Shown: piece by piece, positions 18,024 to 27,052 of the stretch
Layout of the letters: each line of letters begins with the position of its first letter
How positions within the stretch are numbered: position 1 is the stretch's first letter
Source: Ilumatobacteraceae bacterium
GTDB lineage: Bacteria; Actinomycetota; Acidimicrobiia; Acidimicrobiales; Ilumatobacteraceae
Assembly (NCBI GenBank): GCA_021299715.1
Contig: JAJTEL010000006.1
Span: 94,122 to 158,121 of the forward strand
Length of the DNA: 64,000 nt
Direction: 5' to 3'
Program-made: the position numbers and the translations under genes
The notes under the pieces: generated by a model
Told to the model about the DNA's origin: nothing
Database searches by the model: none
What the model saw: the letters and a program-made list of their open reading frames with translations, nothing else

Positions 18024-18350
18024 CTAGGCCGCCGACACCATTCCACGACGGGCTGCCTCATCGTCGGGAAGACGAAGAAGTTTGTGGCGAAGGACGTCGT
18101 CGGAGAGACGGAAACCGCGCTCCACTTCGTCGAGTGCACCTGCAGGAGCAACAATGTTGAACACTGCGTAGTAGCCGTCATCCTGTTTCTGGATGGGATA
18201 TGCAAGACGACGCTTGCCCCACCAGTCGGGATTGCCGTGGACCGAACCACCAACTGAGGTGATGGACGCGGAGATGGTCTTCAACCAACCGTGGGCGTTG
18301 CTCTCTTCGAGCTTGCCGCTGATTATGACCATGAGTTCGTAAGCACGCAT
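18024..18350 (-). CDS. rpsF: 30S ribosomal protein S6
   Basis: S6 pairs with S18 on the 30S subunit. The 108-residue protein starts MRAYELMVIISGKLEES and contains GNPDWWGKRRLAYPIQKQDDGYYAVFN (about residues 42-68) and a basic C terminus. It is the first gene of the operon with ssb, rpsR and rplI. An AAGGGAGG ribosome site precedes the ATG. The leader carries a short hairpin (CCCGAG / CTCGGG, 18372-18391) just before the ribosome site, a possible S6-S18 autoregulation site; I could not confirm the known motif. Confidence 0.96.
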   Translation of the reverse strand: MRAYELMVIISGKLEESNAHGWLKTISASITSVGGSVHGNPDWWGKRRLAYPIQKQDDGYYAVFNIVAPAGALDEVERGFRLSDDVLRHKLLRLPDDEAARRGMVSAA

Positions 18351-18550
18351 TGCGTGTGACCTCCCTTCGGACCCGAGTTACGAGGCTCGGGGCCCCACTT
18401 GTGGAGCAGGGTGAATATGACCCCAAGAGCGTATCTGCTGGTCGCCACCATCCCACAGGGGTGAGTCAGACCAGGAAAACCCTTGTCTGGCAAAGGAGTG
18501 TGTGCCGAATCCACCACAACGTGGAATGCAGTGAGAGGTTCATTCGTGAC

Positions 18551-18955
18551 TTATCGGGCAGCGCGAGAGCGACCGCGCCCAGCGATGGGAAGCACCCGCA
18601 ACAAGTGATGCCATCGACATTCGGGGCACGCCTCCACCACATACGCAGCGTATTCATGACCAGTGCGTTGCAGTTTTTCAATGTCTTTTTTGTCGGTGAC
18701 GCACTTTCCGTGGCTGGGCAAACCGTGGCCAAACACATATGTCACCAGAACCACATTCACTTCTTCACAGATGGGGCACACCGTTTTTGATGGTTCTCCC
18801 AAATGTTTCGCTGCGCGAATGAGTTCCGGGTGTGCATCACAGACAGAATCTCTGCTGACGCGACCGCGCTTTACTTCATTGATGAGTGCTCGCCGAGAGA
18901 GTTGGTGGTCGACGACTCCGATGTCACCTCTCAACATGTCGACGGAGAAACCCAT
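18551..18955 (-). CDS. DUF5318 family zinc-binding protein
   Basis: The 134-residue protein has two CxxC pairs (CPICEE near residue 60 and CPECRW near residue 111), likely binding zinc, and a basic C terminus. The family is found across Actinobacteria next to rpsF-ssb-rpsR, as here, but has no known function. The start MGFSVDMLRGDIGVVD is a simple ATG. It lies upstream of rpsF in the same direction with about 200 bp between, so the two may have separate promoters. Confidence 0.85.
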   Translation of the reverse strand: MGFSVDMLRGDIGVVDHQLSRRALINEVKRGRVSRDSVCDAHPELIRAAKHLGEPSKTVCPICEEVNVVLVTYVFGHGLPSHGKCVTDKKDIEKLQRTGHEYAAYVVEACPECRWHHLLRVLPIAGRGRSRAAR

Positions 18956-18985
18956 GACGCCACAAGATAGTCATAAGATTCGGAC

Positions 18986-19606
18986 ATGTCAGACCCCACT
19001 TCAGTTGTCACAGATGGACGCGCCGTGTCATATGGCGCATCGGTCTATAACGATGATGAATTACGGGTCTGCGGCGACGTAAAAGGCAAGCGAGTTCTCG
19101 AACTGGGACTCTTCGGAACTGTTCCCAACTGCGTGGCCATGGCTCAACGTGGAGCACGCAGTATTGCCATTGATCCTTCCAAGGAAAATGTGCAGCGCGC
19201 GCGACAGGCGGCGAGAAACTCAGAAGTAGTGGTGGAATTTCACGAGGGAGAACTTGCCGACCTTGGCTTTCTCATGAATGCAGCCATCGATCTTGCTGTG
19301 TGTGTTCACCATATTGATTTGAACACCGATATTGCTCGACTGTTCCGCCAAGTGCATCGCGTGCTGCGGCCTGAAGCTGGCTTTGTTTTTGCACTTCCAC
19401 ACCCCATGTCAACGGTGTTCGATGGAAACGATCCAGTGGCACGTCGACGCTACGGAGATAGCTCTCCCACCATTGGCGATCTCACCATGGCGTTACAACG
19501 TGCGAATTTCACCATTGATGTCATGCACGAACTCACCCCATTGCATCAACCACATGCAGTTGCACCATCAACGCTTGTTGTGCGTGCACGCAAACTTGGT
19601 TCGTAA
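18986..19606 (+). CDS. SAM-dependent methyltransferase, class I
   Basis: The 206-residue protein shows motif I as GKRVLELGLFGTVPNCVAMAQRGA (about residues 33-56), the acidic residue after strand 2 (IAIDPS), and FVFALPHP after strand 5. The gap around DLAVCVHHIDL fits motif II. It lacks the extra domains that identify substrate class, so the target is unknown. It is divergent from the DUF5318 gene by 30 bp and converges on the CCA-adding enzyme gene. Confidence 0.8.
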   Translation: MSDPTSVVTDGRAVSYGASVYNDDELRVCGDVKGKRVLELGLFGTVPNCVAMAQRGARSIAIDPSKENVQRARQAARNSEVVVEFHEGELADLGFLMNAAIDLAVCVHHIDLNTDIARLFRQVHRVLRPEAGFVFALPHPMSTVFDGNDPVARRRYGDSSPTIGDLTMALQRANFTIDVMHELTPLHQPHAVAPSTLVVRARKLGS

Positions 19607-19614
19607 GCCTGTAC

Positions 19615-21078
19615 TTACGCGCGATTAATTCGACGCGATGGCTTCAAGCTTGATGCGCGAGATTCATTCTCTGCCCACCATGCTCGCAGTCGTTGTGCAA
19701 CAACGTCTTCACCCAATATTCCTTCTTCAAGACGAATGTCCATAAGAAACTCGAGCGCAGCACCAACTATTGGCCCAGCAGGAACACCCAGCAAATCCAT
19801 CACGCCCTGACCATCAATTTCAGGGCGCAAGCTTGCAAGTTCTTCGCGCGCCATTACTTCAGCAATGCGCTCTTCCATTTCGTCCATTCGACGAGCAAGA
19901 ATGCGTGCTTTCTTCTCGTTACGAGTTGTGCAGTCGCAACGCGTCAGAACATTAAGTTCTGCAAGATATGGACCTGCATCACGTACATATCGACGCACAG
20001 CGGAATCGGTCCAACCCATTTGATATGTGTGAAAACGCCCACTAATTGCTACTAATTCCGATACTGCAGCAATATCTTCATTTGGGTACTTCATTTCTTT
20101 CATGCGCTCGCGCGTCATGCGCGCACCCACTACTTCATGATGATGAAAGGTGACGCCTTTGCCCTCTTTAAATCCGCGAGTGCGCGGTTTACCAATGTCG
20201 TGATACAGCGCTGCAAGACGTGTGATACGAAAATCAAAATTGGCGCGTGCGTCGGGTCGAACATTTTCTACAACAGCAAGCGTGTGCGTTAAGACATCTT
20301 TGTGTCGGTGAATGGGGTCTTGTTCTAAGCGCATTAATCGCAACTCAGGCAAGAAGTGATCCACCAAACATGTATCTACTAAGAACCACAGACCGGCGGT
20401 TGGTGAATCTGTTGTCATCAACTTGTCGAATTCAACTCGAATTCGTTCTGCAGACACGATTGACAAACGATCTGCCATTGCAGTGACAGCTTGCGTAATT
20501 GATGGATCTGGCGTGACACCCAATTGCGAAATAAATCGAGCCGCGCGCAACATACGCAATGGATCATCTGCAAAAGATTCTTCGGCAGACAACGGAGTGC
20601 GCAACGTGCGCGTCATAAGGTCTGCTGCTCCGCCAAAGGGATCTACCAATGTTGGCGTGTCACTAGTGATTTCGAGTGCAAGAGCATTAATGGTGAAGTC
20701 GCGGCGTGAAAGATCTTTTTCAATCTCATGCGAGAAGACCACTTCTGGCTTACGAGAATCTGGCGAATACGCCTCGGCACGATGTGTGGTGATTTCGTAA
20801 ACGCGTTCTCCCACTTTCAAACCAATGGTGCCGAAACGCTCCCCTTGAGTCCACACGGCGTCGGCAATGTCGGCCACGATGCGCTTAATTTCTTCGGGCC
20901 GGGCCGTGGTGGTGGCGTCAAAATCCATCACGCTGGGGTCCACCGAAGTGGCGGCGTCGCCCATCAGTAGATCGCGAACCGTGCCTCCCACGAGGTACAA
21001 CCGATGCCCCGCCTCACGAAAACGCGCGGCGAGGGGAGCCATTTCCTGGAGAACTGGGGAAAAACGGGCTGGAATCAT
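19615..21078 (-). CDS. cca: CCA tRNA nucleotidyltransferase (class II, HD domain)
   Basis: Adds or repairs the CCA end of tRNAs. The 487-residue protein has the nucleotidyltransferase motif LVGGTVRDLLMG (residues 28-39), the catalytic acid pair in MDFDATT, RRDFTINALAL and the RRA-type motif DPLRMLRAARF. The HD domain is marked by LYHDIGKPRTR and HHHEVVGA. This is the form next to oriC in Actinobacteria, often annotated pcnA. The tRNA-Ile at 45642 encodes its CCA but the tRNA-Ala at 53818 does not, so this enzyme is needed. Confidence 0.93.
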   Translation of the reverse strand: MIPARFSPVLQEMAPLAARFREAGHRLYLVGGTVRDLLMGDAATSVDPSVMDFDATTTARPEEIKRIVADIADAVWTQGERFGTIGLKVGERVYEITTHRAEAYSPDSRKPEVVFSHEIEKDLSRRDFTINALALEITSDTPTLVDPFGGAADLMTRTLRTPLSAEESFADDPLRMLRAARFISQLGVTPDPSITQAVTAMADRLSIVSAERIRVEFDKLMTTDSPTAGLWFLVDTCLVDHFLPELRLMRLEQDPIHRHKDVLTHTLAVVENVRPDARANFDFRITRLAALYHDIGKPRTRGFKEGKGVTFHHHEVVGARMTRERMKEMKYPNEDIAAVSELVAISGRFHTYQMGWTDSAVRRYVRDAGPYLAELNVLTRCDCTTRNEKKARILARRMDEMEERIAEVMAREELASLRPEIDGQGVMDLLGVPAGPIVGAALEFLMDIRLEEGILGEDVVAQRLRAWWAENESRASSLKPSRRINRA

Positions 21079-21202
21079 GGGACGACGAAGTGGCCATTAG
21101 TAGTGGTCACGAACGGCTCAAGGCTAGGCAGTCACGGGCCCTCTTGGGTGGCCATCTCTGCACCGTCCCCGCGCGCGAAGGTCGGGCACTACCGTCATAG
21201 AG

Positions 21203-21964
21203 ATGAGTGTTGTGGAGCAGACCCCTCGGCGGGGCGTGATCTGGTCGGGCACGACCAGCGCACAGGTTCGCCCATGGGTCAATGACCCGCACTGCGCATT
21301 CCTTCTTATTACGGGAGACACTGCCAACCGTTTGACCTTGCCCGATGCAGCAGTTCTTGAACAGTGGCTCAGTACCGCCCACCAATGGGGATATGACCGC
21401 ATTCGAACCAGTGCCCTCACCCCGTCTCTGGCGGCCCCCCTCTATGACCTTGGGTTTCAGACGGCCCAACAGTTGACGCTTCTCTCAGTGGCCCATTCGG
21501 AGCGCCCCCGTTTCAATATTCCTAAAGACGTCACTCCACGGCCTGTCCGTGCTGGCCGTTTATCGCGTACGTCCACCGTGATGACAGACATCATCGACAT
21601 TGACCAGATGTCATTCCCGTCTCCATGGCACTTAGATGCCGATTCTCTGCGTGAAGCAATGCACGCCACACAGTCATCTCGACTCTTCGTGTCCCGGCGT
21701 CATTCCCACATTGACGGTTTCGTTCTTGTTGGTGCATCTGGCCCAACCGGATTCCTACAGCGCTTGGCCGTTCATCCGAATTCTCGACGTACAGGAACCG
21801 CCACTCGTCTTGTTGCCGCCGCGCTTCAGTGGTCGCACAAAAAAGGCTGCAGCACCACAGTCGTCAACACGGAAACTACAAACGACGCGGCATTAGGTGT
21901 CTACGCAGCGTTTGGATTTGCACCTATGGACGAAGGTCTCGTGGTTTTGGAGTGCGAACTGTGA
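21203..21964 (+). CDS. GNAT N-acetyltransferase (two GNAT-like halves)
   Basis: The 253-residue protein has a C-terminal GNAT domain (about residues 115-253) with the acetyl-CoA loop recognisable as LAVHPNSRRTGTATRLV and a following NDAALGVYAAFGF. The N-terminal half (residues 20-100) resembles a degenerate second GNAT fold. The substrate is unknown; RimI-like protein acetylation is one option. It takes the place of the Nudix gene found at this spot in mycobacteria. Its stop codon overlaps the next gene's ATG by 1 nt, so they are probably co-expressed. Confidence 0.82.
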   Translation: MSVVEQTPRRGVIWSGTTSAQVRPWVNDPHCAFLLITGDTANRLTLPDAAVLEQWLSTAHQWGYDRIRTSALTPSLAAPLYDLGFQTAQQLTLLSVAHSERPRFNIPKDVTPRPVRAGRLSRTSTVMTDIIDIDQMSFPSPWHLDADSLREAMHATQSSRLFVSRRHSHIDGFVLVGASGPTGFLQRLAVHPNSRRTGTATRLVAAALQWSHKKGCSTTVVNTETTNDAALGVYAAFGFAPMDEGLVVLECEL

Positions 21965-23925
21965 TGCGCGCGTCTGTCCGGTTGGGAATTGCGCTGTCTG
22001 CGGTGCTGGCCACAATTCCTCTTCATTCAGTGAAGGCGGCAACACCACAAACATTGATACCTGAAGTTGTTCTTCAAGAGCAGCCATTTGTTATTACACC
22101 AACAACGCGTGGTCGATTTATTTTTCGCGCTCCAGACAATGTTTCGCCAACGCGAACGACTGTCGTTGATATTCGTGTGCATCGTCGCATTGCCTCACGA
22201 GATTCGTTTCAATCAATTGCGAACCAAGATGTAGAAGCTGCAGTTGTCGACACATTCACTGTCGATTTATCCCGCGTGTCTCGAACTACAGCGGGTTCGT
22301 ATTCAATCACGGTGCCTTTTTCTTCGCGCGTGAATTCAATTCGATCACTCACCATTCCGTTTGATGGTGTGTATCCCATATCTATCCAGCTTCGAAATGC
22401 CGGCGAAGAACTTCCGCTTGCGCGCGTTTTGACCTTTGTTCATAAATACGATTCGTCCGTCAAAACCGATCCAGTACAGGTTTCTGTTGCCATTCGGCTC
22501 GCTCCAGTACCAGCGCTTCAGCCCAATGGAACAATTGCAATCACTAGCAAGATCCGTGAAGACACTCAGCGATTCATTCGTTTTGCAGGTTCATATTTTG
22601 CGCCACTAACAGTGTCTGTTCAACCAGAGTTAGTTGCAGCGTTGGCATCGTCTACAGACCCACAAGACATTGAATTGCTTAATCAACTCAGCACTTTGTT
22701 ACGTTCGCGAACAATTGCGACTACTGCGTTCGCCACTCTTGATCCATCTCTCTTTGCTGCAATCGGTAAATCAGACGAATTCATCGACCAAATACGTTTT
22801 GGTGAGGCAACCCTGAATCGAATTCTTCCTGGTGTTCCACTCCAACGCGGAACATGGTGGGCAACGCACCCGCTTAGCTCCGCAGGCGTGAACTTGTTAC
22901 GACGCGCTGGCATCGTTTCACTTCTGTTGTCTCCCGCTGCACAACGTGGAACAAGCTCGCAAGTGCCATTAGGAGTTCTTGCACGACCCGATGGATCCAC
23001 AACCGAGTTCATGTCTGTTGTGTCTGTCGATGCAGGTGTGGCACAAACCGTGACATCGGGTGCAGAACCACCAGCGTCATACAGAGCGGTTGCGGAACTT
23101 CTCATGGAGCGTGACGACTTACTTGCTCGTGGTGTCCTCGCTTCTCAGATTCGTCTTGTTCTCTCAACGCCAACGGGCGCTTTAGATGCCAACGGATCAC
23201 TAGAACGAGCAGCGCGTCAACTTGCAGGTCTTGTTGCCACTGACTTCTCCGCCCCGCAATTGGTGACCGCTGAGACTCCGTCAATTAATTTCCCTCAGAA
23301 CACCCGTCACGGAGGAGAAACGCGTGCCGCGGGTATGGCCGTTGCTCGTGCCGAGCTGACTGCCACCATCTCCATGACCGACGAGGCCGACCCTCGCCGT
23401 CTGCTGTGGCAATCACAGTTGTCCCTCGGCGAGTCATCTGCAGTGTCCGAGCCAAATGAATACGTCGCCGGTCTTCGTGAACAACTGGCTTCGACGCGAA
23501 GCGCAGTGACGGTGACAACACCTGGCTCCATCACGTTGTCGGGTCGTCAAGGTGCCATTCGTATTCAACTGCGCAATGACTCTGCCCAACCGCTCACGGT
23601 GAAGGTGCGAATGGCGAGCGCCAAATTGGACCTCACAAAGCCGGTACGTCTTGTCACCCTTGCTGCCGGAAGCACTACTGAAGTGGAAGTGGCGGCCGGA
23701 ACACGAACAAATGGCCGATTCCCTATTTCTGTTCGAGTCACCACTCCCCAGGGCGACTTAGAGGTAGTTCCGTACATCACCATCACTGCGAAGGTGAACG
23801 CCATTGCCGGATTTGGGCAGTTGTTGAGTATTTCTCTCCTGCTCATCATCCTTGCGTGGTGGTGGTCTCATTGGCGCCGCTCACGACTTCAGGCCGCCAC
23901 TGCGACTACGGTTTCTGATCAATGA
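21964..23925 (+). CDS. DUF6049-like exported membrane-anchored protein
   Basis: The 653-residue protein has a signal peptide (MRASVRLGIALSAVLATIPLHSVKA, cut near residue 25), a long beta-rich extracellular region, and one C-terminal helix at about residues 615-635 followed by a basic cytoplasmic tail (HWRRSRL). It has no catalytic motif I recognise. Position and topology match the Rv3909/DUF6049 protein of the oriC-proximal locus in other Actinobacteria, which is linked with cell-envelope functions. A GTG at 21961 is an equally possible start. It overlaps degV by 4 nt. Confidence 0.75.
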   Translation: MRASVRLGIALSAVLATIPLHSVKAATPQTLIPEVVLQEQPFVITPTTRGRFIFRAPDNVSPTRTTVVDIRVHRRIASRDSFQSIANQDVEAAVVDTFTVDLSRVSRTTAGSYSITVPFSSRVNSIRSLTIPFDGVYPISIQLRNAGEELPLARVLTFVHKYDSSVKTDPVQVSVAIRLAPVPALQPNGTIAITSKIREDTQRFIRFAGSYFAPLTVSVQPELVAALASSTDPQDIELLNQLSTLLRSRTIATTAFATLDPSLFAAIGKSDEFIDQIRFGEATLNRILPGVPLQRGTWWATHPLSSAGVNLLRRAGIVSLLLSPAAQRGTSSQVPLGVLARPDGSTTEFMSVVSVDAGVAQTVTSGAEPPASYRAVAELLMERDDLLARGVLASQIRLVLSTPTGALDANGSLERAARQLAGLVATDFSAPQLVTAETPSINFPQNTRHGGETRAAGMAVARAELTATISMTDEADPRRLLWQSQLSLGESSAVSEPNEYVAGLREQLASTRSAVTVTTPGSITLSGRQGAIRIQLRNDSAQPLTVKVRMASAKLDLTKPVRLVTLAAGSTTEVEVAAGTRTNGRFPISVRVTTPQGDLEVVPYITITAKVNAIAGFGQLLSISLLLIILAWWWSHWRRSRLQAATATTVSDQ

Positions 23926-24761
23926 CAGTTCGTATCGTTACCGACTCCTCCTGCGACCTTCCACAGGAGATGGCCGATGCCCTTGGCATCACAATTGTTC
24001 CCCTCAGCGTTCGCTTTGGAGACACCGAATACATTGACCGCACCACCATCACCACCGATGAGTTTTGGAAAAAGTGCGCGCAGTCGCCCGTGCTTCCCGA
24101 AACTGCCGCGCCATCACCTGGCCAGTTTGAAAAGACCTACACAGACCTGCAGGCTGCCGAAGCAACGGCCATAGTTGTCATCGCGTTGTCCTCATCACTC
24201 TCTGCAACCATGCAGAGTGCCGAGATTGCTGCCAAGGGTGTTGCCGGCAGCATCGATGTACGCATTGTCGATAGCCGAAATGCCTCCATGGGGCTTGGGC
24301 TCACCGTTCTCGACTGTGCAGAAGCCGCCAACAAGGGTGCCACCGCCGACGAAGTGGTGGCGCTCGCCAATTCACTCATTCCCCGCACGCATGTCTTTGG
24401 TGCTCTCGACACTTTGGAGAACCTCAAAAAGGGTGGACGCATTGGCGGTGCCAAAGCCATGCTCGCAAGTGCGTTGTCCATCAAGCCGCTTATCGAAGTT
24501 CGTGGCGGACTGGTGGAAGAAGCCGGCAAACAGCGAACACGATCAAAGGCGCTCGCCTTCCTTATCGATGTCTTGAAGCAACACGACGGCAAGTTGGAAC
24601 GTGTCGGCATCCTTCATGCTCAGTGCCCAGACATTGACGCGTTTCTTCAATCAGTGAAGTCGGTGTACTCAGGTGACGTCATCGTTGGCGACATCGGTGC
24701 AGTCATCGGAACTCACGCTGGTGAAGGCACCATCGGAATCGCGTTTCGTCAATCCGCATAA
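23922..24761 (+). CDS. DegV-family fatty-acid binding protein
   Basis: DegV/FakB proteins bind a free fatty acid and present it to FakA for phosphorylation. The 279-residue protein opens with the family signature IVTDSSCDLP (residues 4-13), has SSSLSATMQSAEIAA and GLGLTVLDCAEAA in the middle, and ENLKKGGRIGGAKAML (about residues 166-181), all typical of the family. It is fused by a 4-nt overlap to the DUF6049-like gene. No fakA kinase is in the window. It sits where murJ is found in many relatives. Confidence 0.9.
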   Translation: MTVRIVTDSSCDLPQEMADALGITIVPLSVRFGDTEYIDRTTITTDEFWKKCAQSPVLPETAAPSPGQFEKTYTDLQAAEATAIVVIALSSSLSATMQSAEIAAKGVAGSIDVRIVDSRNASMGLGLTVLDCAEAANKGATADEVVALANSLIPRTHVFGALDTLENLKKGGRIGGAKAMLASALSIKPLIEVRGGLVEEAGKQRTRSKALAFLIDVLKQHDGKLERVGILHAQCPDIDAFLQSVKSVYSGDVIVGDIGAVIGTHAGEGTIGIAFRQSA

Positions 24762-24783
24762 GGGGTATCGCCCCATCAAGGGG

Positions 24784-24792
24784 TTATCCACA
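24784..24792 (+). promoter_or_regulatory. Perfect DnaA box upstream of the kinase gene
   Basis: TTATCCACA, an exact match to the DnaA consensus, 21 nt before the kinase ATG and immediately before a TAGCGT hexamer (24795-24800). It could couple the kinase-sigma operon to replication, or be chance. Confidence 0.4.
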
Positions 24793-24812
24793 ACTAGCGT
24801 AAGCACCCAGTA

Positions 24813-26486
24813 ATGGCTGCCACACGACGCTCCGAAGACCTCATAGGCGGTAGGTACCGTCTAGAGAGCACGATCGCTTCAGGTGGTATGGCCGACGTAT
24901 GGCTTGCAACAGATTTACAACTGCGTCGCGAAGTGGCAGTGAAGTTGTTACGCGCAAGTGTTGCAGACGATCACACAGTTGCTGAACGCTTTCGACGCGA
25001 AGCTCGCGCACTTGCACAACTCACACATCCAAACATTGTTCCTGTGTACGACTGCATTGAAGAAGACGATGGTCAAGTTGCTCTTGTCATGCGACTCATC
25101 CGTGGAAATTCTCTGCGTCAAGTTCTTGATGATGCAGGAACAGCGAATCGTGCCGGACAAATCAGCGCGTACCTCACCGTGCACATTGGTCGCTCTATTG
25201 CTGCAGCACTTGCACGAGCACATTCACGCAACATTCTTCATCGCGACATTAAGCCGGGCAACATTCTTATTACAAAGGGCGGTGAAATTCTCCTCACCGA
25301 CTTTGGTATCGCAAAACCGCTGCGCAGCACAGAAGAAGATGGAACCGATCTCACGCGCGCCGACATCATGATGGGCACCGTCAAGTACCTCTCCCCCGAA
25401 CAAGTGCAGGGACGTGAACTTGATGAGCGCGCCGACATTTATTCGCTAGGCATTGTGTTGTACGAATGTCTTGCCGGAGAAGTTCCTTTTCACGAGGAAA
25501 ACAATCAAGCAACAGCAATCGCTCGTCTTGAACGTGACCCAACGCCGCTAGATGGCATACGCACCGATGTTCCCAGCACGGTCATCAGTGTCATTCACAA
25601 AATGTTGCGTCGTAAACCAGAAGCTCGTTATTCAAACTGTCTTGAAGTTGTACAAGCACTCGATGATGCTCTGAATAACTTGCACGATTCAGTTACTCCT
25701 CCCGCAGGTGTCACACCGTCGCTTCCACGTTCGCGTCCGCCATTGATTGACCCATTAATGACGCCAAAAGCTCCAAGGACATTGGCTGTTGTTCCAAATT
25801 CCGACACGCCCGTTGACCAGCCCATGGCTCGTCGAGACCCAACGCCACGGGGCGTTACGCGCACAAAATCAACGTTGCCGCCTACTCGTCAAACATCAAC
25901 ACGTCGCAATTACATTCCCGTCGTGTTCTTGCTTGTATCGGCATTAGTGATGTCGCTCTTTTTGTGGAACGGATTACAGAACACTCGATCTACACCAGGA
26001 ACAGTTATTGACAATGTTGAAGTTGTTCCGGTCACCTTGCTTGGCATTCGCAGTTACGACCCCGGTGGCGACGATGGCGAGGAGAACGAATCAATGGTGC
26101 CGGCGCTGCTTGATAACAACCCAGCCACTCTGTGGACCTCGTTGTGTTACGGCAGCAAATACTTCGGGTCAAAAGCTGGTCTTGGCTTAGTGCTGCAGTT
26201 ATCTGGCACTGGCATCGGAACGTTAAATGCAAACTTCGCAAATGGCCCATGGAATGCAGAAATATATGTGTCAACAGCAGAGGTAATTCCTGCAACATTG
26301 CCTGAATGGGGAACGCGTATTGGAACTTCGTATTCAACAAAGCCAGGTCTTGCAACATTCGACGTGAAAACTCCGGCGCGAAACGTTCTTGTGTATCTTC
26401 GCGAGATGGGTCGTAGTCCAGACTGCAGTAACAAGAACCCGTATCAGTCAATGTTGTCTGACCTGTCGTTCACGTCGGCAAAGTGA
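24813..26486 (+). CDS. Membrane Ser/Thr protein kinase (PASTA-less, MviN-tail-like)
   Basis: The 557-residue protein has a complete Hanks-type kinase domain (residues 10-285): Gly loop ASGGMADVW, Lys in VAVKLL, HRDIKPGNIL, LTDFG, and a P+1 loop of MGTVKYLSPEQ. All catalytic residues are present. A Pro/Thr-rich linker follows, then one membrane helix (about 366-388) and an extracellular domain with NPATLW and two cysteines. That outer domain resembles the C-terminal domain of mycobacterial MviN, where it follows a MurJ flippase and a dead pseudokinase. Here the kinase looks active and MurJ is absent. It is followed by a 4-nt overlap with the ECF sigma gene. Confidence 0.88.
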   Translation: MAATRRSEDLIGGRYRLESTIASGGMADVWLATDLQLRREVAVKLLRASVADDHTVAERFRREARALAQLTHPNIVPVYDCIEEDDGQVALVMRLIRGNSLRQVLDDAGTANRAGQISAYLTVHIGRSIAAALARAHSRNILHRDIKPGNILITKGGEILLTDFGIAKPLRSTEEDGTDLTRADIMMGTVKYLSPEQVQGRELDERADIYSLGIVLYECLAGEVPFHEENNQATAIARLERDPTPLDGIRTDVPSTVISVIHKMLRRKPEARYSNCLEVVQALDDALNNLHDSVTPPAGVTPSLPRSRPPLIDPLMTPKAPRTLAVVPNSDTPVDQPMARRDPTPRGVTRTKSTLPPTRQTSTRRNYIPVVFLLVSALVMSLFLWNGLQNTRSTPGTVIDNVEVVPVTLLGIRSYDPGGDDGEENESMVPALLDNNPATLWTSLCYGSKYFGSKAGLGLVLQLSGTGIGTLNANFANGPWNAEIYVSTAEVIPATLPEWGTRIGTSYSTKPGLATFDVKTPARNVLVYLREMGRSPDCSNKNPYQSMLSDLSFTSAK

Positions 26487-27052
26487 CACACGACGAACTT
26501 CTAGTGCGCCGCGCACAACGCGGTGATCAAAAAGCCGTTGACTCACTTCTGCGCGAACACTATGACTCTGTGCGCGCAGTATGTCACCGAATTGTCATCA
26601 ATTCAGATGATGCAGACGACGCAACGCAGATGGCTCTCATTGCAATTGTTCGTGCACTTCCATCATTTGATGGCCGTTCGAAATTCTCAACATGGGTGTA
26701 TCGCATCGCCACGAATGCAGCCCTGGATGAAGTACGCCGAATCCGTCGGCGAGCAACTCCCCACGACGATCAAATATTTCAATCGGTCCCAGTTGCCGAC
26801 GGGTCAGCAGCCGTTGACGCTCAACTCGATGTCTCTGCTGCCCTTGGCCAAATTCCAGAAGAATTCCGCGTTGCTCTCGTCCTGCGCCACATTGCTGACT
26901 TGGATTATGAAGAGATTGCCGTCATTCTCGATGTACCCGTTGGAACAGTTCGGTCGCGTTTGTCCCGCGGGCGGACACAATTAACACAGCTTTTGGGGAA
27001 CCGCGCCCCCACCGACAGTCGTCAGAACCTAGATACCGGAGGTCAGCCGTGA
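26483..27052 (+). CDS. ECF sigma factor (SigM-like)
   Basis: The 189-residue sigma-70 family factor has region 2 (about residues 20-90) with ADDATQMALIAIVRALPSFDGRSKFSTWVYRIATNAALDEVRR, and region 4 (about residues 115-170) ending EEIAVILDVPVGTVRSRLSRGR. There is no region 1 or 3, so it belongs to the extracytoplasmic-function class. Its place (kinase, sigma, membrane protein, trxB, trxA, cwlM) matches SigM in mycobacteria. The start is GTG in a 4-nt overlap with the kinase, and it overlaps the next gene by 4 nt. Confidence 0.93.
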   Translation: MTHDELLVRRAQRGDQKAVDSLLREHYDSVRAVCHRIVINSDDADDATQMALIAIVRALPSFDGRSKFSTWVYRIATNAALDEVRRIRRRATPHDDQIFQSVPVADGSAAVDAQLDVSAALGQIPEEFRVALVLRHIADLDYEEIAVILDVPVGTVRSRLSRGRTQLTQLLGNRAPTDSRQNLDTGGQP

